Assembly (NCBI GenBank): GCA_944739405.2
Contig: OX123182.2
Span: 66,405,183-66,469,182 of the forward strand
Direction: 5' to 3'
Origin: Euclidia mi
Lineage: Eukaryota > Arthropoda > Insecta > Lepidoptera > Erebidae
DNA: 64,000 nucleotides
The notes under the pieces are model-generated. The model had not been told where the DNA came from and did no database searches. It was given only the letters and a program-made list of their open reading frames with translations. Shown piece by piece: positions 22,955 to 32,640 of the stretch. Position 1 is the first letter of the stretch; each line of letters starts with the position of its first letter. Position numbers and translations under genes: made by a program.

Positions 22955-23381
22955 ATGGATGTACCATCAACTTAATAGGTTTCGCTGACGCCAGCGAGCG
23001 TGCTTACGGCGGAGTCGTATATCTGCAAGTCCGCATTGGTTCTAACTACTCGGTGCAGTTAGTTTGTGCCAAGTCTAAGGTCTCGCCTGTTAAAACCATT
23101 TCGGTTGCGAGACTGGAGTTGTGCGCGGCCCTTCTGCTGTCTCAGTTGCTCCACAAGGTTCAAGACACAGTTTTGCCCCACTACTCTATTAATAAATATA
23201 CGCATTTTCCGACTCCAAAGTAGTGCTCGCTTGGATTCATTCTTCTCCTCATCGCTGGCAGACTTTTGTCGCCAACCGCGTTAGTAAATTGATTGAACTT
23301 GTTCCCGCTACTTGTTTCAATCACGTCGCGGGTTATCGTACTCGTCTTCAGGAAGAACTCTCCATAGATCATATTGACTAG
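22885..23381 (+). pseudogene. BEL/Pao RNase H region
   Basis: Motifs in order: IPRHLGLVDGCTINLIGFAD and then ASERAYGGVVYL (first aspartate), VSPVKTISVARLELCAALLL (glutamate), and in another frame DSKVVLAWIHSSPHRWQTFV (next aspartate) from about 23210. At least one frameshift lies near 23190-23210. The segment ends in FNHVAG, after which most of the integrase is deleted. Confidence 0.8.
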
Positions 23382-23566
23382 AAGTTTATTCCACCAGCAT
23401 CACCACATTTCGGTGGATGTTGGGCAAGCATGGTCAAAGTAATTAAAACGCATCTCTTCAAAGTTATAGGTCAACAGATCCTCTCTTACGAAGAGCTTTT
23501 AACTGTCCTTGCACAAGTCGAGGCACTGATCAACTCGCGTCCGCTTCCAACTCAGTGAGATCTAGC
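23382..23566 (+). pseudogene. BEL/Pao integrase, C-terminal core fragment
   Basis: KFIPPASPHFGGCWASMVKV, then THLFKVIGQQILSYEELLTV and ALINSRPLPT, match the end of the BEL/Pao integrase core. An in-frame stop precedes KFIPP and another follows PLPTQ. The zinc-binding and early catalytic parts are absent. Confidence 0.8.
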
Positions 23567-23773
23567 CTGAAGTTCGACCTACCTCTTAGTTTAAGTATTT
23601 AGTTAGTAGTTTTCGCTATTATTGCGTTTGTAGTTTTCGCTAAAGTTAATTTAGATTAATTTTATTGTCATATCGCTGTCTTAGCCTATTGAGGGGTTAT
23701 GCGGTAGTACACCCAACATAGCTAAGTTCAATTCTATTTTTTTTAAAGGCAACCCTTTAGGACCGGGGGGATA
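23567..23773 (+). other. Element 2 3' untranslated region with polypurine tract
   Basis: Non-coding. A purine-rich run (GGACCGGGGGGATA, about 23759-23773) sits directly before the proposed LTR start and is the likely polypurine tract. Confidence 0.5.
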
Positions 23774-24273
23774 TGGTAGCGCCATCTACCTTCCTATCTA
23801 TAACTAATCGCATCAACATCAATCGTTCCACGTACAAGTGCGAGCGATACTGTATTTCCGTCCCTCTCTATCCCACTCCCTGGAAGAGGCACTGCTTTTC
23901 GCGGATTGGTCGCTGCGATCGTCGACGCGAGTGACAGTCCAGAACATTCCACTCGCTGAGAACGTGTCCGCGATACCGTACCGCGCCGCACCGTTGTATG
24001 TGATTTATTACCGCTTCCATCAAGGAAAACCCGCTCGCGAGTGAAGTGAAAACAAGCAGCTGCATCACGAAACCACCAGGAGACTGCCCTTCGGAAACGA
24101 AGAAGGTTGTATAAGGTTAGTGCCCTCCATCCTTGAAATATCCTATACCCACTCACAATCACCTCTCCCCGTATCCATCTCCTAGGCGGCGAAGAACCGC
24201 TATCCTCTCTATACAGTCCATTTCCTTCTCCAAGTCGCCTAGAACCCTACGGTTTCGGTGTAACGCCGAACCA
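23774..24273 (+). repeat. 3' LTR of BEL/Pao element 2
   Basis: It runs from TGGTAGCGCCATCTACC to CGCCGAACCA, with TG...CA ends, 500 bp, directly after the purine tract. Its last 79 bp equal the 5' LTR remnant. The right edge is confirmed because homology to the left inverted arm starts at the next bases. Confidence 0.8.
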
Positions 24274-25015
24274 GTAATTGTAAAAGCATTGGAGCACCCA
24301 TCTTAATTCATGAAACTGTAAAATAATGATCAATGTTTAAAATGCATACTGCATTTAAATAAGTGGTTTTGGTACACCCAGATTTAAACAATTTTGTTTA
24401 AAATACCTCTAGTATACACATCTAGGTTTCCACCCAATTTTGTTCTGAATGCTAATATACCTACATAATTTGGCCGTCCACCCTGGTCACAATACCGCAA
24501 CAGCATTAAATCAAGTCACTGATGATATTTATATTTATAGACAAGCTATATTCATCAGATTTCATTCATTCAGAAATATTGTTGTGCAAGTTTTATTGCA
24601 GATTTATACGAAAACTAGAGGACTGTAGAACTTCTGTAAATGAACGAAATGTTCTTGTTTATTTCTTTTTCTAACAGTGAATTTAATCTTACTTGCATTC
24701 TCCGAAGGGCTAAAATTAAACGGTTTGATCTACCACGCATGCATTTTTATGCACTAGATCTGCACATGATTTCTATTTGCTAGATATGGCTACGGTTAGT
24801 GGCTTCCGACTCGACTTCGCAGGAATACTCACATTATTTTACGATACCTTGTTTAATCCTAGTCTTTATCTTCTCCGAGAACGTTTTATTTTATTTCTGA
24901 AAGTACCTTTTATCTTAATATGGCTACATACAAGAATATTCTGCCAAATCTATAATAGCAGCAAACATAATGTTTTCTGCCAACTATATCTACGAAGTTT
25001 GCCTTTATGTTGAGA

Positions 25016-25204
25016 GAATGCCCGCACCTACGCACGCACGTTTTTTAAAATGTTCTTGCCTGATCCCGTAGGTATTTCAGGAAATCCCTTCTTAGTGCAC
25101 CTCTACGAACATATTATGCCAAATGTCAGCTTCCTGCGCCTAATAGTTTTAGCTGTAGCTTGTCTGTCAGTCAGTCAGTAATGCAAGAATTTTATATATA
25201 CAGA
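25016..25204 (-). mobile_element. Non-autonomous Helitron (family 2), right arm only
   Basis: On the minus strand it starts TCTGTATATATAAAATTC, contains CTGACTGACTGACAGAC, and runs to GCGGGCATTC. The left arm is uninterrupted at 10773/10774, so the element sits between A and T. The CTAG expected at the 3' end is degraded. Confidence 0.8.
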
Positions 25205-25321
25205 TAATATTTAATTATTTACCTTAAGTCACGATCAGAAATGTAAAAAGGGCAAGGATACAGACTAAACGCCAAAAAAACAAGAAACAAAATTTGAATA
25301 CACATAATTGTAAAAGAGCAG

Positions 25322-26725
25322 TATTTACTTGTAATATAATTAGTAGACATTTAAATATGAGTAAATTATAAGCTATTTATCATATATACAAACAAAATAA
25401 AACTACTTATATATAAACTATCCTAAGCTAAACTATAAAAAACTAAATAATTAATGATAACAAAAGAAAAAAAAAACAATAAAAAAAGGAAATTGACTAC
25501 GACGCGTCAAGAAATTCCTCCGCAACGCTGTCAGCTGGTAGCGTGCCCAGAAGGCTGGCAGCATTGCCACGTTGAATAGCAATGCTTAATCTCTGGTCAC
25601 GGGAAGCATCGATCAGTCTTTTGGCGATTTCTTTGTAAAGAGCGCGTGCACTAGGGCCCCATGGCCCCAGCGTTTCGACCCCAAACGGCTCAAAAACGTA
25701 ATTACCAGATAGGTTTCCGTATATGCGCCGTTTGAGGGTCTCCGCTGATGCAGCAGCAGCGGCAGCCGATCCAGCTGTACTTGGAAGATGTGATGGCGCA
25801 AGGGTATCGACGCATGTCGCGTCCCATACCAGAGGCCTGCCCATCTTCCAAGGTAATAAGGACATACCGTCTGGTCTCTTCCCATCGTCGCGTACCAAGC
25901 CATTCGGTTCAAGATGAGCTGTTACTGCGGCGGTGACAAGAGCTCGACGGAGTATGTCGTTAATGTGGGTATGTCGGGAAATACGCCCAGCACTCCTGCT
26001 GCACGATAAGCCATGGTGGCCAAGACTGTCGACGGCTTCACCACAGTGACAGCGATGCGGAGAAACGCAAACAGCTCCCAAGCGTAGGCAAGAAGCGATG
26101 TGGAAAGTTGTATCGTCCAACATAGTTCCTATGTTGGACGATGGAAGTGCTTGAAGCCATAGCCCCGATTCCCACTCTCCCACAGCCAACAAACGGGCAC
26201 GCTCTGAAACACTGGATGCAGTATTTAAAAGATATTCTCGCATCCTGCTACAGAGCGGCCCGTCCCATTGCCTCTGAGAGGAGAGAAATCGGGGTAAGTC
26301 AGAGCTCGGGCAAGCCATTTTCCAAGCGTTAATGGCATCAGTCTTGCACGGCACTTCAGAATTAACCAGTGTGGGTTCTAGAATTTTCCTGGTCAATTCC
26401 TCAGTGCCGTGGACCGAGGCCAAAAACGCTGGAAAACTTACACTGGTAATTTTGCGAACGCCGCGGCCGCCCAAACGAACTGGTAAAGTTGATTGAAGCC
26501 ACACTCGGTCGTTCATGTCAAGATTTAGAATTTTGCTCAAGGTGTGCCGATTAATATTATCAATGTTTTCCAATAGGGATAAATGTTTCCAAAAGGGAGA
26601 GGACCGCAAGTAATATGTAAATTTTGGAACAAAAAGGCAGTGCCGAATAATCGTGAAAGCCGAATGAATATTAATTTTGTAAAGCCGTTCTGAAGTTTCA
26701 CAGAAATTTTGTAGTTTTTCATCTA
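25322..26725 (-). mobile_element. 5'-truncated non-LTR retrotransposon, 11-bp target duplication
   Basis: TAAAAGAGCAG is present at 25311-25321 and again at 26726-26736, flanking exactly 1404 bp that are absent from the left arm (junction near 10665). The insert carries the 3' part of an ORF on the minus strand and a 175-bp 3' untranslated region, without a poly(A) tail. Confidence 0.9.
25497..26725 (-). pseudogene. C-terminal part of a non-LTR reverse transcriptase with CCHC/RH/PD domain
   Basis: The open frame runs unbroken from the truncation point to the stop at 25497. It extends back to an ATG at 26753 only because flanking DNA happens to be open, so the first nine or so residues are host sequence. 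The first 100 residues look like the end of a reverse transcriptase thumb (FVPKFTYYLRSSPFW, LPVRLGGRGVRKITSVSFPA). Further on come CHCGEAVDSLGHHGLSC (Cys/His finger), RISRHTHINDILRRAL, KRPDGMSLLP, VWDATCVDT and, near the end, QRLSIAIQRGNAASLLGTLP. The order finger, RH..N, PD, D recalls the restriction-like endonuclease of R2-type elements, but the family is not identified here. The long intact frame suggests a recent insertion. Confidence 0.75.
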
Positions 26726-27451
26726 TAAAAGAGCAGTTGCTTTGCCAAAACACGTTTCATATTCAAGCAGTACAATAAAGATCTTTTTCTGTCCAACTAA
26801 TAGAATAGCTCTTTGCAAAACGTTGAAACAGTTAATTGCAGAAGCTAATACGACTGCATAAGTTAACAGCAGTCAGTATTCTTTACGACATTCGTGCTAT
26901 GAGGTGGTACAGTAATAGAATATAATATTTTGTAGCTGAACGAGTACTCCTGAGAATTTAGTATGAAACTATTTAAATTGTATCTCCACTTGTGAAGCCA
27001 AGCATACGGCAATAAGGCTGTACATACAGCAGAGAATGCGAGGTAGGTAAGCGGTTGCCTGTATATCTTTATTGTCCTAGCCTCGCTCAATACTAATTGT
27101 GTATTGTTGGGCGTTTTACTCAGTAACTAACCGTCCAGTTGTTTTGTTAATTTTTGATGAATATGCAGCATTACTAGGCGAGAGCGCGTGTCGCTGAGAA
27201 CGCGCCTTAATGCAGATAGAGGGTTCTACAATCAGCTTAAGCTTTTAGCGGATATTTCGAGGGTTCCTTGTTATGCAGAGTGCATTCTCCAGTGAGAATA
27301 TCTACCCCTTACTAATAAGTGAAAACGTCCTTCCGTTTCAATCGTTTCTGGTAGCTACAAGTAAGTAAGGTTGACGCCAATGGGTTAGGATAGACTTCAA
27401 GTCGCTTGTGGTATCTTGCAGACATTTGTGATATCTTTTCTTTGATTGGGC

Positions 27452-27975
27452 TTAGCTGTAGATGGTCATGGATTTCCGTATATGTATATGAACATACCAA
27501 GGAACATTGGCTATTGTGCGTAGTATTAAGTTCTGCATTCCTTGTAGAATTGATATATTTGTGTTACTCGCACTTCCCCAGCATTGGATGCTATGCAACC
27601 ACACAGGTTTTAGGATTGCTTTGTTAATGAATACTTTGTTATTTAGAGCAAGCTTGCTATTTCTTCCTAAGAGCCACAGAAGGTTGTTATATCTGATTTT
27701 AAGCTCATCTCTCTTAGTTTTAATATGTTTATACCACGTTAGACGTCGGTCAAAGTGTAAACCAAGACATTTTACGCTGTCCTGATGCGGAAGTGTGCTG
27801 TTTTCAAGGCGCACTGGTGGACAATAACCTTTTCACAAAGAGAAAATAACTTGGACAAACTTGGTAACGCTTGCCCTGATACGCCACTTGCATAGCCGAT
27901 CGGTAACTTTGTCCAATCCTAACTGTAGTGTCCTAGAGGCTTGGGCAGCATCTTTATTGCTTGCTAGAATAGGGT
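27452..27975 (-). pseudogene. Jockey-type reverse transcriptase, thumb and C-terminus
   Basis: Continuing the same gene: ASNKDAAQASRTLQLGLDKV, a stop after VQVIFSL, then VKCLGLHFDRRLTWYKHIK, LLWLLGRNSKLALNNKVF, LKPVWLHSIQCWGSAS and NLILRTIANVPWYV. These are the usual C-terminal motifs of Jockey-clade proteins. Confidence 0.85.
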
Positions 27976-27981
27976 AGTTTC

Positions 27982-28197
27982 CAGGGTCAAAATAATTACA
28001 TTTTATTTAGTCCGTATTTTAGATTATAAAAAAAAATGGACACGTATTTTTTCTTTTTTCGATTAAACAATACTACTGGTAACTTTAATGAGCTATATCT
28101 TGGTCATTTTTGGTTTAATTTACAAATAAAAAATACGGATCGCTTATTTTTGAATAATCTAAAGGACGAACTTAGAAATTTTTTTTCGTCAACTAGC
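27982..28197. repeat. Insertion inside the Jockey RT after FADDTAI
   Basis: The coding sequence breaks between FADDTAI (28197) and LASNKDAAQASRTLQLGLDK (about 27970 downward). The approximately 215 bp between are AT-rich, with CCGTATTTT near 28011 and AAAAAATACGG near 28128 as inverted words. The origin is unknown. Confidence 0.6.
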
Positions 28198-28830
28198 CTA
28201 TTGCAGTGTCATCCGCAAATATGGCTATCATAGTGTTTTCTGTTTGTGGCAAGTCAGATGTGTATATCGTGTAAAGTACTGATCCCAATACCGAACCCTG
28301 AGGAACGCAGGCTTTTATTTCGTAGAATGTGAACGTTGCGTCCCATTCCTTTACTTGGAATAAGCGTTCTGTCAGGTGCGAATGCAGCAGCAGGTGGTAG
28401 CTTATAAAGTAGACTCGGTCAAATGCTTGTTGGATATCTAGAAAAGCGGAGGAACAGTACTCCTTATCTTCGAGAGCTTTCCTTATCTTTTCACTTACTC
28501 TGTGCACTTGTTCAATGGTGGAATGTTGTGACCGGAATCCAAATTGATGGTCTGGTATAGTATTGTTTATGTCGAAAATAGGAAGTAATCTATGCAATAA
28601 AGATTTTCAAAAACTTTAGAAATAATTGGCAGGAGACTAATTGGCCTGTATGAGATGACATCATTAGGTAGTTTTCCTGGTTTATGTATCATAATAATTT
28701 GCTATACATTCTATAGTTGTGGGTAATGTTGGACTCTTAGGATGCCATTAAACAATGTCGTCAAAAATATCACTACCTTTTTGGAAGTTGTTTTAATATC
28801 TCTTTTGTTATCAAATCATAACCATGAGAT
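28193..28830 (-). pseudogene. Jockey-type reverse transcriptase, N-terminal and palm
   Basis: Minus-strand motifs in order: LKDKKSHGYDLITKEILKQL, then KPGKLPNDVISYRPISLLPI, a frameshift near 28600, PDHQFGFRSQHSTIEQVHR, FLDIQQAFDRV, VPQGSVLGSVLYTIYTSDLP and the catalytic FADDTAI at about 28197-28225. The frame breaks directly after FADDTAI because another sequence is inserted there. Confidence 0.9.
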
Positions 28831-29472
28831 TTTTTGTCTTTAAGGGGTTTAATCACCCTACACAGTTCCTTATATTTTAATGGAGTAGGAGGAAGTAAAT
28901 CAAGTGGCTAACATTTTTTCGCACGAATAATCTGCCACGCAATTATGTCGCATAAAGATTTCGCCATTTTATAAGATCGAAGTTTAATGAACCACAATGA
29001 TTACACTTGAATTTCACCACAATAGAAGTGTATTGATTCTGAATAATCCTCTTGGAACAAATTAGGTGGAATAAAAAATTCTGAATCATTTACGGGAGCC
29101 TTAATTGGTCTGTATTGAACAAGAGTCTACCGAAATCTCTGAATTGATAGTATTACACAGATGGATTCTGTACTCCTTTTCCTTATTACTGTGGTTGTCA
29201 TCGATAAGGGCGGTGCTATCAAAACGGTGTCAAGGGGCGCTGCTTTATCAAACAATCGGACGTAATCAAACCTTAGCTCGATTCTGCACAAATATTAAAT
29301 GTAAAACAATGTAATTTGATGCAAAATGTAAAAAAAATGTTTTCAAAACGAGAGTATGATATTATAACATCACATATCGTAATTTAGATGCAAACCACTC
29401 TCAAGATATTTTTGGCAAATTATATGATAACTTATTTACTACAAACATCATACATAACTAATATAAAAGTGA

Positions 29473-29733
29473 TTTTTTTGTAAATTTTTTTATAGACTCA
29501 CGCCTATATCCCCGAAGGGGTAGGTAAAGGTGTAATATTACACAAACATTTCGCCCTGAATATTTAGTCCCACGTAATAGGGGGCGAGCCTATTGCCGTT
29601 ACCGAGCACATCACCAGAGTCCGTGCTGCTACTGAGAATTCGGAAAAACCCAGTAACACTTTTGTCCGACCCGGGAATCGAACCCGGGATCTTCGATCAG
29701 CAGTCGCATACACTATCCACTGGACCACGGAGG
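29473..29733 (-). mobile_element. tRNA-headed SINE, right arm only
   Basis: The minus strand reads GCCTCCGTGGTCCAGTGG (A-box), GGTTCGATTCC (B-box), CTCAGTAGCAGCACGG and TACCCCTTCGGGG, ending TATAGACTCACG-like. It lies between AATATAAAAGTG and TTATCTATTTACG, which are adjacent in the left arm near 9222. Confidence 0.85.
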
Positions 29734-29875
29734 CAGTTTTTTATCTATTTACGTTCAATATATGTGATTTCTCTGAATTTAAGTATTTTATAAGGTAATG
29801 ACTGATTATACACCACTATTTTTTAATTAGTACAAACAATTTAATAGAGCACTAATATCATTCATCATCGTCATC

Positions 29876-30115
29876 ATCATCATCAGCCTTTAATAATCCA
29901 CTGCTGGACTAGGCCACTCCTTTGAAAGGAGGAATTGGCCTACTATACCACGCTGGCCAAACGGGTTGGTATAGGGTTTGTATCAAGTTTTCCTTCTCTT
30001 ACAGTGCTGTTCTCTGCATAATATGCTCCCTCTGTCGGCTTTTACGACACCCATCGGATGATATGGGGTGGTGACATTCCGTATTCTTAATCCGTCACCA
30101 CACGGATAAATATAT
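29876..30115 (-). repeat. Interspersed repeat with GTCCAGCAGTGG motif and GAT-rich tail
   Basis: On the minus strand: CACCACCCCATATCATCC, GGGTGTCGTAAAAGCCGAC, AAACCCTATACCAACCCG, TAGTCCAGCAGTGG, then GCTGATGATGATG. Related to 12130-12450, 30640-30747 and 59148-59300. Confidence 0.6.
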
Positions 30116-30639
30116 AAATAACATTATTTTCATTGAATTTGGTTTTGTTACATAATTAGGTACATACAGATCTCTAATCTTTCACTCCTTCACCTCTTCT
30201 ATAAAATTTTCCGAAAAATATATCCCATCAGTGCATTTGGGATTATTTTTGCTACTGATACTTCTTGGAAATGATGCCGTGTTGAAATCAAATGTAAACA
30301 AAAACCCTTTACTTGGAAAATCTTTGAAAAGAGCTGACTATTTACTTTTCAGTATTTTCCGAGTAACAATCTATCACGTAAGTATATAACTTGGATTATA
30401 CGTGGAAAATAACATAATGTTTCAGTATCAAACCCTCCAAGAAAAAAATCTTGAGTGGGGCATTATCTTTTAATAATAATATATTCTTTGAATATCTTTA
30501 CCACTGATCTCATGATCTTTACAGAAACAATTGACTCAAACGATCCATAAATAATAATCCTCGAAGATGTTAATAGAACGGAGTTGTCAGAATTGAATAT
30601 CTTTACCATTGATCTCGTGTGGTTGACGGCATAGAATAC

Positions 30640-30747
30640 AAGTGTCACCACCCCCTATCTTCCCGTGGGTGTCGTAAGAGGCGACTAAGGGATAACACGA
30701 TGCAAATACCATTTTTTCGTAGAGACGGAAAACTCGACATCAAACCC
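30640..30747 (+). repeat. Interspersed repeat fragment
   Basis: CACCACCCCCTATCTTCCCG, GGGTGTCGTAAGAGGCGAC and CATCAAACCCTATACG match the start of the 29876-30115 family, in plus orientation. Confidence 0.55.
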
Positions 30748-31005
30748 TATACGACTGCCTCGTTGGTCTCGCGGCATAAATGTGCGCGTGGGATCGGGAG
30801 GTCCCAGGTTCGATTCCTGGTCGGGCAGTGTTATTGGGTTTTTCTGTCACGAAATTCTCAGTAGCAGCACGGAGTCTGGAAATTTGCCCGGTACGGCAAT
30901 AGGCTCGCCCCTTATTACGAGGGACTAAAGTATATCTGGCGAAAAGTGGGTGTAGAAATACACCTCTGCCTACCCCTTCGGGGATAAAAGGCGTGACGAT
31001 ATGTA
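30748..31005 (+). mobile_element. tRNA-headed SINE
   Basis: GACTGCCTCGTTGGTCTCGC (A-box region), GGTTCGATTCC (B-box), CTCAGTAGCAGCACGG and TACCCCTTCGGGG, ending in GGCGTGACGATATGTATG repeats. Same family as 29473 and 61243; absent from copies C and D. Confidence 0.8.
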
Positions 31006-32640
31006 TGTATGTGTATGTATGATCTCATGATCTTTACAGAAGCAATTGACTCGAACGATCCATAAATAATAAACCTCGAAGATGTTGATAGAACGGAGTT
31101 GTCAGAATTAATGATAAAAGATTAGACTTCGTAAACATTTGAATAATAAAGATACAACGAATTTGTTAGAAAAATGGCCTCATGTAGCTTTGCTTAAATA
31201 TAACAGGACATCACTTGCTTCAGATGGACTGAAGAGCACTTGAAGAGCGTAGATAGTAGTACATTGATATCGAAAATGGGAGAACACGTCTTATAGCACA
31301 TCCTGAAAGAGGCCTACGTCCAGCAGAAGACAGCAATAGGCCGACGATTAACCTATTTCTTTTAATTCTTCTTTTATTTTATTTCATAAAAAGAAAACAT
31401 GTAACATAACTTAGTTAATTCAAACAACCTTTACTTGAAGCAATTTCTTACGCTACGTATATATTCAAAACCAATAAATTATTACCAAAGGAAATAAGTC
31501 CCGACCGTTAATGACACGTTACGTAAACGTCATTAGCTATTCGAGTGTAAAATGTAATAAGTCGAGATGTAGATGAACACTTTGTGCACAGGTGATATAA
31601 TTAGTATGGGAGTCGCGAGCTACCCACCCGTTACATTGAGTACGTTTGTCGAAACACCGACACATGTAGCCACGCCACAAGGACAAACTTGTTTACACGA
31701 CACGATTTAAAAAAATACTGGCTTAAATTTAGAGTCGGGAACTGAATTTGGTACTAAACTTTACTATTTAGTGTGTGAATATTCCTAGTTGCTGTATAAG
31801 AGCATAATCTCGGCGTTTTAGGTAGATGATTATCAATTCTGTACTTGGTTTTATTTTCATTTTGGATTTTTGAGGACATCGTCCGCACAAAATCTTAATT
31901 TTATTTATGATTTCACAAACATTCAATAAACAAACACAAAGTACACCCAGACTCGAAATAACAAATCGTAGATTTAACCCTCAACACTTAGCGCAATGCT
32001 TAAACCTCTACGACATACGTGCAGTCTTTTATCTATATATATGGTGAAACACACATACAACTCATTAGAAGTCCACATAGTGATTCCAGTCAAAGTCAAA
32101 AGTGAGAGTTCAACGTCTGCACACTTGATTCTGAGTTTTTGAGATCGTGTAGTGTAAAAACGGTTGAAGTTAGTACCTAAGTAATAAGACTTCTCCATCA
32201 CATTCAAGAGAGCAATTAGTGAGGCTACTCATTCATTTACACCGCGACTGGACGTCTGGTCGACGGAATAGTTTCACACTTGCAAAATAACACGTGTGAG
32301 TACTGAATGTTTTATCACATCAGTTCACTGACCTTTATACCTACTTAATACTTATATATCAGTCTCCCGCCTGAATCCTTGCATAAAGGAAAACTATGTA
32401 TAAACTCAAATATATCGATGTTTCTTATTAAATTGCCGGCTACCGTGTACCTAAGTATTCAGTTCATAATAAACGCAATGCATAATATTTTTTTAAACAG
32501 GGCTTTGATAAATCATGAATAGAAACTTACAAGACTGATAATAAAGCAGTATCATAGTATTTTCAGTTCAAAGGAAGATGAACGTAAAGCAAAGCAAAGA
32601 ACACCGTGCGAAATTTCACTAGCAAGATCAGAGACGTTCT

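Larger units (their letters stand above)
19929..24273 (+). mobile_element. BEL/Pao LTR retrotransposon 2, 5' LTR truncated
   Basis: A 79-bp block at 19929-20007 is repeated exactly at 24195-24273, giving the last 79 bp of each LTR. Between them lie gag-protease, a reverse transcriptase fragment, RNase H and a piece of integrase in BEL/Pao order. The 3' LTR is full length (about 500 bp, TG...CA). The 5' LTR lost about 420 bp and abuts the mariner remnant. The 3' edge falls exactly where the right arm of the inverted duplication begins. Confidence 0.9.
27236..28885 (-). mobile_element. Jockey-type non-LTR fragment, right arm only
   Basis: It is inserted between TTAATGCAGATAG and GTAAATCAAGTGG of the right arm; the left arm joins these with a short CAGATGTTTCAG. 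It spans much of a Jockey-like reverse transcriptase on the minus strand. Edges are uncertain by about 10-15 bp and no clear target duplication was seen. Confidence 0.8.
24274..29782 (-). repeat. Right arm of the large inverted duplication
   Basis: It is the reverse complement of 9186-11953, interrupted by insertions at about 25016-25204, 25322-26725, 27236-28885 and 29473-29733, each absent from the left arm. The single TTAA at 29779-29782 is the empty target of the element at 5440-9185. Similarity seems to run on for some tens of bases beyond, matching DNA left of 5436. Confidence 0.85.
30485..31110. repeat. Direct duplication of about 90-115 bp flanking a SINE cluster
   Basis: CTGATCTCATGATCTTTACA through GAACGGAGTTGTCAGAATT occurs at about 30507-30594 and again at 31019-31108. 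A shorter repeat GAATATCTTTACCA lies at 30490 and 30596. Copies C and D have this segment once. Confidence 0.75.
30140..32640 (+). repeat. Segmental copy A (5' and middle part of the unit)
   Basis: It is colinear with 44340 onward and 62405 onward, for example TCACTCCTTCACCTCTTCTA, the TTAGAACGGAGTTGTCAG region, AAGTCCCGACCGTTAATGAC, GGACGTCTGGTCGACGGAAT. Homology stops near GTGCGAAATTTCACTAGCAA (about 32630). It is more diverged from C and D than those are from each other, and it carries a SINE cluster at 30618-31018. Confidence 0.8.

Noticed and set aside
23838..24162. Open frames on both strands in the 3' LTR of element 2
   Set aside because: They lie inside an LTR of slightly higher GC and match no protein.
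26726..26753. Native start of the non-LTR ORF at the ATG at 26753
   Set aside because: These bases belong to the target duplication and flanking DNA; the element begins at 26725 and is 5'-truncated.
29660..29733. tRNA gene on the minus strand
   Set aside because: Pol III A- and B-boxes are present, but the sequence is the head of a SINE with the shared tail, and the anticodon arm does not fold well by eye.
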